The notes beneath the pieces are model-generated. The model worked only from the letters and a program-made list of their open reading frames with translations. It did no database searches and was not told the origin of the DNA. DNA of 47,184 nucleotides from Chara braunii (lineage: Eukaryota > Streptophyta > Charophyceae > Charales > Characeae), in assembly GCA_003427395.1 (NCBI GenBank), contig BFEA01000063.1, positions 2,378,859-2,426,042 on the forward strand, read 5' to 3'. The translations under genes and the position numbers were made by a program. Each line of letters opens with the position of its first letter. Positions within the stretch are counted from its first letter, which is position 1. This document shows positions 45,078 to 47,184 of this stretch, piece by piece.

Positions 45078-46629
45078 TGCTAAAGATACGTACGGTCGTA
45101 TAGCCTGTGCAGTACTGCCTCGACATTTGTGTTGAACCTGCACTGGTGCAGTCTTTGGACCTTGGTTTGACACTTGGAACCTTCCAAGGAGCAGGCTAAG
45201 GAAAAAGCCTGGGGGTGCTGATAAGAGCAGACACCGCTAGCACTTCCCGGGCTGCTCCATCTATTGGTGGCCTTGTACCTCCAAGCCTCTTTTTGCTGTG
45301 GCGGATTTGCACTCCGCGCCAAAGAAAAATGAACCACCACTGGTGCAGTTTTTTCTTGTTTGGTGGGCACCGCGAGCAATTTTAGACCCGTAACACTGTG
45401 CATGATAGTGCGTCAGAAATTATCTGCATCAAACCAATTTTGATTCTCAACTTCGCCTGAGCGGGGTACTGGTGGTTAACACTTGAACCTGCCCCGGTGT
45501 GCACTTCGCACTTTGGTTGGGGTTACACTGAATCCATTCACTGTCGCATTCGTTCACTAAGCTTCACTTTAAGACTAGCCGCAGGGTTGCATCCTTGCCA
45601 ACCACCGACCGTCGACCGTATTGCAGACGACCAGTAGGACCGACCGGTCGGCGGTCTGCCGACCAGTCAGGAAACAACCATGCACTGATTTTTTTTCAAA
45701 TCTGAGTTGGGGGCTGTACTGCGCATGCTGCGTACAGCCCAAATCCGCTGAGAAACTTTTGGGGATGAGGGGGGTGGGGTTGGAGTATATAGGGGGCTAT
45801 GGGGGTGATATAAGGGGGTATTGGGGGGGGTAATGAGGGTGTTGGGGGCGGTTTGGGGGTGTTGGGGGGGCTGTTGGGGGGGTGTATGGGGGTAAAGAGG
45901 GCCGCTATGGGGGTGTTGATGGTGTTATTAGGGGTTCTGGACCCCCTTTTTTTTTCTTTTTTTTTGTTTTGTGGGTGCCGACGACCCCCGACCGGTAGGT
46001 GCCGACCAGTCAAGGGCCGCCGACCGTCGGGGGGTGCAACCCTGACTAGCAGGGGAAAATGAAGACTCTGTCAACTCTCTGTTAGCCTGTCTTTTAACAG
46101 AAAAAGAACTACAAACGCGTGCTTGGCATACTGTTTTGTAACTTTTTGTCTTTTGTATTTTTGGAACTTTTTGCTTTTTCAAAGGGGGTTGCCCCTAAGC
46201 TTATCGTTCTCAATGTTCTGTCTGTTTCCATCAGGATTCGAGCCCAAGATCTGTTCATTGGCAGTTACATGTGTGTACTATTCCTCCCTAATATTTTAAC
46301 GATTTGCCAGTTTGTCACACATGTTTTCACATGTGTGTGAAGCAGATTACATGTGTGGTGTTTGTTATTTCGCCGAACACCAATCGGTCACACATTGAAA
46401 TCGCAATTATGCATGGATTTTCAATACACTCTTATTGACAAATTTGTTGCTGAATGTTGTTGGTCGTGTATTTTTGCGCTGTGGACTTATCCTTTTCTGC
46501 GGGCTCTGTCTGCGGTCACCTCTGCAGTTCGAGGCGTCAAGGCCTACATTAAAGGAACTAGCTTTCCTTCCGCAAGGAGGCGGTGGTGTCCTTGCACATG
46601 CTGTAGCTAAACTCGCTGCTCGTCTGAAG
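22507..46629 (+). CDS. MIC60: MIC60 / mitofilin, MICOS core subunit (8 exons visible, 3' end off window)
   Basis: Join 22507-22755, 24507-25226, 32375-32746, 34448-34540, 35961-36080, 38641-38718, 42824-42997, 46528-46629. This gives 636 codons with no frame break. MIC60 is an inner-membrane protein facing the intermembrane space that shapes crista junctions in the MICOS complex. Order seen: Arg-rich N-terminus resembling a mitochondrial presequence (residues 1-80), one membrane segment (about 112-132), a long acidic low-complexity linker (about 140-390), a charged coiled coil (about 404-545), then the start of the mitofilin C-terminal region with the plant-type GGGGVLAH block (619-626). From memory, land-plant MIC60 is about 650 residues and lines up exon by exon. 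The final part after residue 636 is not in the window. Every junction is GT-AG and phase 0. The start is the first ATG after an in-frame stop at 22441. Exons are about 8% of the span. The identity is strong; the splice sites are my reading without transcripts. Confidence 0.9.
23078..23150 (-). repeat. tRNA-like sequence
   Basis: On the minus strand: GTGGCTAAACGGTACGCACA, then GAGTTCAAATCCTGATG (B box). A related copy is at 46228-46290. Confidence 0.45.
23205..23854. mobile_element. hAT-like element in MIC60 intron 1 containing an adapter junction
   Basis: Starts CTCGG and ends CCTAG, flanked by GTTTAAAA (23197-23204) and GTTTTAAA (23855-23862), a near-match 8-bp duplication. GC-rich words at both ends include GCCCAGCCGGGCACC and GCCCGGCTGGGCACC, an inverted pair. 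Internally the block around GCCAAAAGTCGTTTGTATTG occurs twice (about 23501 and 23632), probably because of wrong joining at 23711-23748. Confidence 0.6.
23711..23748. other. Nextera mate-pair junction adapter inside MIC60 intron 1
   Basis: Same perfect 38-bp double mosaic end. It sits within a hAT-like element whose two ends still carry matching target duplications, so the join may be locally right with a wrong fill. Confidence 0.97.
24507..25226 (+). CDS. MIC60: MIC60 exon 2: membrane anchor and acidic linker
   Basis: Residues 84-323. A Pro/Lys stretch ([11 protein letters not shown]) leads into a hydrophobic, Gly-rich segment ([19 protein letters not shown], residues 112-130), the single inner-membrane anchor typical of MIC60. 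A long Glu/Asp-rich tail follows, with runs such as EEEEEGRD and DDEEEEEK, also typical of the poorly conserved linker in plant MIC60. The reading frame is closed by a TGA at 24489, so the acceptor must lie just downstream. TTCGAAG at 24500-24506 gives phase 0, matching exon 1; the more canonical CAG at 24511-24513 would break the frame. The donor is GAG followed by gtatgg. Confidence 0.85.
25369..25477. mobile_element. foldback element, right end eroded
   Basis: Left end CTACCGTCTTCACCCAAATA is intact; the right end reads CGACGGTCG instead of the usual CGGTAG. It is followed at once by a second, end-truncated copy sharing the private variant ATTTCGCT, so the pair arose by local duplication. 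Confidence 0.65.
25494..25579. mobile_element. truncated foldback element (duplicate of the previous copy)
   Basis: Lacks the left terminus but keeps the loop GGCTG...GTTCTATTCGGGTG right arm. It is bracketed by GGCACAGGTTG at 25487 and 25578, a short direct repeat. Confidence 0.5.
25790..25915 (+). repeat. dispersed repeat A, copy 2
   Basis: GAGGGTTCAGCCTCCTGGAT, CAGTTTGTCACAG, TGCACCGGACAGTTCT, as in the copy at 9135. Confidence 0.6.
26138..26248. mobile_element. 111-bp foldback element
   Basis: Intact CTACCGTCTTCATCCGAATA left arm and GGTGAAGACGGTAG right end. Minus-strand fragments of a second repeat family (GGTTCACCGTAGGCAGA and GGTGAACCGTAGGCAGA) sit on both sides at 26071 and 26280. 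Confidence 0.75.
26559..26692 (-). pseudogene. retroposed U6 snRNA with 16-bp target duplication
   Basis: On the minus strand: U6 5' end (GTCCTTCACGACATCCGTTA), then AATTGGAACGATACAGAGAA, a poly(T) tract, a second ACAGAGGAGATTAGC, and CATGGCCCCTGCGCAAGGAT followed by poly(A). TTTATCGATTGCAACT flanks it at 26543-26558 and 26693-26708. This is the hallmark of LINE-type target-primed insertion. The ACAGAGA box is present twice, split by the homopolymer. Confidence 0.85.
27725..27805. repeat. GA microsatellite
   Basis: About 80 bp of uninterrupted GA in MIC60 intron 2. Confidence 0.95.
28320..28690. repeat. degenerate short repeats
   Basis: Several copies of CACATTGAGCTGAAGGGCAA-type units followed by TTGCAAGAAAG, and of TGCCTCCAGGTAGGGAA. 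Confidence 0.6.
28794..28916. mobile_element. foldback element, left arm degraded
   Basis: Right arm ATTCGGGGGAAGACGG and loop CCCGATACAGTC match the copy at 19611. The left end is reduced to CGATTGCCCCCAAACACG. Confidence 0.5.
28985..29280. repeat. ~180-bp imperfect tandem duplication
   Basis: GTGATGTACGTCCAGCGGCG then GATGTTCCAATCCTGGGGTG occur twice (from about 29007 and 29188). A third partial copy of the linker (AATGCTGGGGAGGCTGAATC) is at 29459. Confidence 0.7.
29727..29828. mobile_element. foldback element, 102 bp
   Basis: CTACCATCTTCGCCCGAATA ... GGGGGAAGACGGTAG, with loop GGGGCAACTTTTAGT in plus orientation. Both arms carry ACGTAC / GTACATTC variants. Confidence 0.7.
30781..30940. 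repeat. 32-bp minisatellite, five units
   Basis: Unit begins ACGTGGTACAGTGCACGGCT and ends ACAGTGGCGCAC. Each unit contains TACAGTG twice, and looser TACAGTGCA words extend the array from about 30700 to 30985. The period is not a multiple of three. Confidence 0.9.
31873..31965. repeat. GGCGGATTTGC repeat, divergent copy
   Basis: AGGCGGATTACCACCGTGCG then GGCGCCGCCAGCCATTTTGG. It overlaps an unrecognised minus-strand open frame (31730-32200). Confidence 0.4.
32375..32746 (+). CDS. MIC60: MIC60 exon 3: end of acidic linker and start of coiled coil
   Basis: Residues 324-447. The acceptor is the CAG of GTCATGCAG and the donor is AAG followed by gtaggt. The first 65 residues are acidic linker. 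From about 390 the pattern changes to [20 protein letters not shown] and a Glu/Arg-rich heptad-like stretch ending [11 protein letters not shown]. This corresponds to the plant MIC60 segment in which a short hydrophobic motif precedes the coiled coil. An internal GTAAACAGgtgaga at 32411-32424 could act as an alternative donor, but using it would delete the conserved part, so I reject it. Confidence 0.88.
32852..32938. repeat. CT microsatellite
   Basis: Pure CT run about 105 bases after the exon 3 donor. Confidence 0.95.
34129..34165 (+). pseudogene. U6 snRNA 3' fragment
   Basis: TTGCACGAGGATGACCTGCA then CAAATTGAGAGGTGGTCC resemble the U6 3' end, followed by C and A runs. Confidence 0.6.
34257..34345 (+). 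pseudogene. nearly full-length U6 snRNA copy
   Basis: Matches U6 from the 5' GTCCTTCGGGACATCCG stem through ACGATACAGAGAAGATTAGC to GAGAAATGG. The ACAGAGA box and AGC triad are intact; there are a few changes (GCAAGG for GCATGG, GCACAAGG). It lacks an upstream plant snRNA promoter element or TATA box at the right distance and ends in an A tract, with AAGAAGAA-type sequence on both sides. A retroposed copy is therefore more likely than a gene. Confidence 0.75.
34448..34540 (+). CDS. MIC60: MIC60 exon 4: coiled coil
   Basis: Residues 448-478, 31 codons, phase 0 at both sides. It begins [20 protein letters not shown] and is dominated by Lys, Glu, Gln and Leu, continuing the coiled coil without interruption. 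The acceptor is ACTTGCAG and the donor is CTG followed by gtatgt. It begins 103 bases after a retroposed U6 copy (34257-34345), whose 3' A tract sits close to the acceptor. Confidence 0.88.
34680..35140. mobile_element. hAT-like element in MIC60 intron 4, right border uncertain
   Basis: Begins CTAGGTAGACCTGGG after GTTGAAAC, with the same layout as the element at 23205 (GC words, then a G run followed by TATAAA, then GGGGGG). CCTAG at 35135-35139 might be the right end, but the 8 bases after it do not match the left flank. Confidence 0.45.
35563..35665. repeat. GGCGGATTTGC repeat, copy
   Basis: GGCGGATTTGCGCTGCGCGC then CGGTGCAGCACT and CTGGCGG...CCGCCAGCC. Related copies at 45299-45385 and, weaker, 31873-31965. 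Confidence 0.55.
35828..35904 (-). repeat. tRNA-like sequence
   Basis: On the minus strand GGCACTAGCTCAGTTGGTAA (good A box) and CAGTTCGAACCCCAACGG (good B box). The anticodon arm does not form a normal 7-base loop, so it is unlikely to be functional. Confidence 0.5.
35961..36080 (+). CDS. MIC60: MIC60 exon 5: coiled coil
   Basis: Residues 479-518, 40 codons. The sequence [20 protein letters not shown], then [19 protein letters not shown], matches the plant MIC60 stretch where an Ile-Ala-x-Glu-(Lys/Arg)-Ala motif precedes an Ile-Glu pair. The acceptor is CAACAG and the donor is AAG followed by gtatat. A minus-strand tRNA-like sequence lies 57 bases upstream of the acceptor. Confidence 0.88.
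36613..36692 (-). pseudogene. tRNA-Asp(GTC)-like sequence
   Basis: Minus strand: TAACTTAGTTGGTTAGAG, anticodon stem CTGGC/GCCAG around CCGTCAC (anticodon GTC, but C instead of T at position 33), then GCGGGTTCGAATCC. The D and anticodon arms look like bacterial or organellar tRNA-Asp. The acceptor stem pairs poorly and the T stem has a mismatch, so I call it a pseudogene or SINE head. Confidence 0.5.
36737..37000. repeat. 132-bp tandem duplication
   Basis: Two units with GGCATCAACTTGCTATTG / GGCCATCAACTTGCTATTG and GAAGCCATAGCTGTGAGATG in each. Confidence 0.8.
37155..37516. mobile_element. hAT-like element in MIC60 intron 5
   Basis: Starts CCAGGCTACTAG and ends CTGGTCGCCTAG. Flanks are GTTAAAAA (37147-37154) and GTCAAAAA (37517-37524), a 7 of 8 target duplication. 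Subterminal words are GGGCCACCCGGGG and CCCGGGCGGCCCGG. The core shares TTGAACAACTTTTGCC-like and GGGTCACATCG blocks with the element at 516-789, about 37 kb away. Confidence 0.7.
38021..38131. mobile_element. 111-bp foldback element, best-paired copy
   Basis: The two arms match over about 43 bases with only a few differences, and pairing continues as CTGTATTTGG against CCAGATGCAG around the loop CACAACTTTCGGT. The whole element is therefore a hairpin with a stem of roughly 48-53 bp. Confidence 0.8.
38641..38718 (+). CDS. MIC60: MIC60 exon 6: end of coiled coil
   Basis: Residues 519-544, 26 codons, beginning [20 protein letters not shown] and ending AHKIAM. This is the conserved join between the coiled coil and the mitofilin C-terminal region in plants (an L-x-x-x-F-x-x-x-x-EE-x-R-x-S pattern). 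The acceptor is ATGTGCAG and the donor is ATG followed by gtaagt. Confidence 0.9.
38950..39472. mobile_element. hAT-like element in MIC60 intron 6 with perfect 8-bp duplication
   Basis: Starts CTATGTTGGGCC and ends GACTAACACAG, flanked by TTTCTTTT at 38942-38949 and 39473-39480. Both ends are packed with GGCC/CCCGGG words. The core contains GGGGTATAAA and, inverted relative to the 516 and 37155 copies, CCTCAGCCAAAAGTCG. Confidence 0.7.
39481..39588. repeat. 54-bp tandem duplication
   Basis: CCCTTTTCTAGAGTTTTGTG and TGCGGCCTTCTTGCA repeat once, starting just after the target duplication of the hAT-like element. Confidence 0.8.
40138..40248. mobile_element. 111-bp foldback element
   Basis: CTACCATCTTCACCCAAATA left arm, GGTGAAGACGGTAG right end, loop in minus orientation (GGACTGCAAGTTGCACC). 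Confidence 0.8.
40320..40830. repeat. ~190-bp repeat, three partial units
   Basis: Each unit has a purine-rich GGGAGG block, GGTAAATTGCGGCCATTGAG-type sequence, then ATGATGACAAAACAACTA and CAACAACAACG. Confidence 0.75.
42165..42283. mobile_element. foldback element, CTACCTTCTT subtype
   Basis: 119 bp. Both termini carry the same G-to-T change (CTACCTTCTT and AAGAAGGTAG). The immediate flanks GAA and TTC extend the palindrome. Confidence 0.7.
42401..42574. mobile_element. foldback element with internal 63-bp duplication
   Basis: 174 bp, exactly 111 plus 63. Two near-identical 63-bp units (42431-42493, 42494-42556) differ at a single base (GGTACAGCGG against GGTGCAGCGG). Both arms carry the AACGTAC variant. 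Confidence 0.75.
42824..42997 (+). CDS. MIC60: MIC60 exon 7: first part of the mitofilin C-terminal region
   Basis: Residues 545-602. [20 protein letters not shown] corresponds to the plant block in which a DxLxxGxP motif starts the helical C-terminal region. It ends RLQLWNK, matching the Leu-x-x-Asn-Lys end of the same block. The acceptor is GGGCGCAG and the donor is AAG followed by gtatgg. Confidence 0.92.
43805..43882. repeat. GA microsatellite
   Basis: About 78 bp of GA following imperfect CAGAGA units. Confidence 0.95.
44150..44330 (+). repeat. dispersed repeat A, copy 3
   Basis: GGATTATCACTTGC, GACTGCAGAGGGTTCAATC, GATGAGTCGGTGAGAC, CTGGGCAGTTTTGTGACTG. Confidence 0.6.
44460..44640 (+). 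repeat. dispersed repeat A, copy 4
   Basis: TTGATTATCACTTACGG, CTGCAGACTGTAGAGGGTTC, GCAGTTTGTCGCAGCCC. It lies in tandem with copy 3 in MIC60 intron 7. Confidence 0.6.
44996..45074. repeat. GA microsatellite next to an N
   Basis: About 79 bp of GA after an A run and an undetermined base at 44995. Confidence 0.95.
45299..45385. repeat. GGCGGATTTGC repeat, copy
   Basis: GGCGGATTTGCACTCCGCGC, CTGGTGCAGTTTTTTCTTG, GGTGGGCACCGCGAGCAATT. Confidence 0.55.
45582..46044. mobile_element. hAT-like element with CAGGGTTGCA ends
   Basis: Perfect 10-bp inverted ends CAGGGTTGCA / TGCAACCCTG. Flanks ACTAGCCG (45574-45581) and ACTAGCAG (46045-46052) match at 7 of 8. Both ends carry GACCGGTCGG-type words (CCGACCGGTCGGCGG, CCCGACCGGTAGG), a different word set from the other elements. 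The middle is a G-rich run of GGGGGT units, not coding. Confidence 0.75.
46228..46290 (-). repeat. tRNA-like sequence
   Basis: Shares CATCAGGATTYGARC and GCAGTTAYRTGTGTG-type words with 23078-23150. B box on the minus strand is GGCTCGAATCCTGATG. Confidence 0.4.
46528..46629 (+). CDS. MIC60: MIC60 exon 8: Gly-rich signature of plant mitofilin
   Basis: Residues 603-636. [20 protein letters not shown] then [14 protein letters not shown]. The phenylalanine-initiated Thr-Leu-Lys stretch, the Pro-x-Gly-Gly-Gly-Gly motif and the Leu-x-His that follows are the most distinctive part of plant MIC60 and settle the identification. The acceptor is CTCTGCAG; the donor is AAG followed by gttggt, slightly off consensus. 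The remaining C-terminal residues were not found in the last 555 bases. Confidence 0.93.
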
Positions 46630-47184
46630 GTTGGTACTGCTTTCGCTGATTCTCAGTACGACTCTGCTATTCCTTCTGCACAATTCCATCTTTCTTTCCG
46701 TCTTCCAGTCCATCTATTGCAAGACCATTGTCAATCATATTGTGTTTATCTAACTTCATTCGCTGTTACTCCATCATTTCCAAACATTATAACAATCATG
46801 GTCCAGGTGAGGTGTCGTCTTTGTAACTTCCTTCCCTTGCTTACTTTGCCTTTTTGACTTTCCGATTTTCTTCCCCTGTTAGACATCACCTTCAACTTTG
46901 GCAATCCCTTCGATGTCACAACCGCGCGTATCCTCCCTCTCCCAGTGATTTTATCATCAACCATACTCCTTTTTGACGAGGGCGAAGCTGCACTGGCAGG
47001 GAAAGAGGATTAAGCATTAGGAGAAGACAGCAGGGGGATAGAGTGAAACAGTTTTCACCTTTGGCAGTAGCCGATGCAGATCCCAGGGGTCGATCCCTTG
47101 ACCTCAGCTTACCTGTGTACAGTATCTGCACAGTTCCCTGGAGTTGAACCCGTGACCTGCACGATAGCCAGTGGTAAGTAGGTC
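46630..47184 (+). other. MIC60 intron 8, 5' part
   Basis: Begins gttggt after exon 8. No segment resembles the expected last part of MIC60. A tRNA B-box-like stretch on the minus strand (GGGTTCAACTCC) is present at about 47128-47139. Confidence 0.6.

Larger units (their letters stand above)
42998..46527 (+). other. MIC60 intron 7 (3.5 kb)
   Basis: Contains GA arrays at 43805-43882 and 44996-45074, two copies of a dispersed repeat (44150-44330, 44460-44640), one GGCGGATTTGC repeat (45299-45385), a hAT-like element (45582-46044) and a tRNA-like sequence (46228-46290). Confidence 0.75.

Noticed and set aside
46630-47184. Last MIC60 exon within the window
   Set aside because: No in-frame segment after an AG resembles the expected C-terminal end; candidate frames stop quickly.

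Overview
This is eukaryotic nuclear DNA from a genome with long, repeat-packed introns. The only gene I can reconstruct with confidence is a plant-type MIC60 (mitofilin), the core subunit of the mitochondrial MICOS cristae-junction complex. It lies on the + strand from base 22507 to beyond the right edge. Eight exons are visible, all joined by phase-0 GT-AG introns, giving 636 codons; the last ~75 or so residues of the C-terminus are expected off the window. The Gly-rich C-terminal block and exon-by-exon similarity to land-plant MIC60 as I remember it suggest a streptophyte. Introns up to 7 kb, dense GA/CT microsatellites and an assembly built from Nextera mate pairs would fit a charophyte such as Chara, but that genus is only a guess.

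Layout. 1-4690: intergenic, with one 274-bp hAT-like element (516-789). 4691-5000: a tRNA-like / U6-like / tRNA-like cluster. 5000-7480: no recognisable gene, one 31-bp minisatellite. 7482-8791: two head-to-head hAT-like elements in a TA microsatellite. 8936-13518: AT-rich DNA with dispersed repeats and a further hAT-like copy. 13519-21130: low-complexity DNA (GT, GA, CT, CATCG, purine-rich and CCAGAC-type repeats), a 79-base gap and two mate-pair adapter junctions. 21150-22500: acidic GAA/GGA repeat DNA leading into the 5' flank of MIC60. 22507-47184: MIC60, whose introns carry nearly all the interesting mobile DNA.

The mobile DNA falls into four groups. (1) A family of short foldback elements (canonical length 111 bp, termini CTACCGTCTTC...GAAGACGGTAG), eleven copies or part copies between 15.5 and 42.6 kb, folding almost end to end into a hairpin, with the two arms changing together between copies. 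(2) Non-autonomous hAT-like elements with 8-bp target duplications, a partly shared AT-rich core, and GC-rich subterminal palindromes that differ between elements but match at the two ends of each element. (3) Retroposed U6 snRNA copies, one with a 16-bp target duplication. (4) tRNA-derived SINE-like sequences. No transposase, reverse transcriptase or other autonomous element protein was recognised.

Three perfect Nextera circularisation junctions (13519, 18193, 23711) show that parts of this assembly are chimeric or wrongly filled. Contiguity across them, including the length of MIC60 intron 1, should not be trusted.
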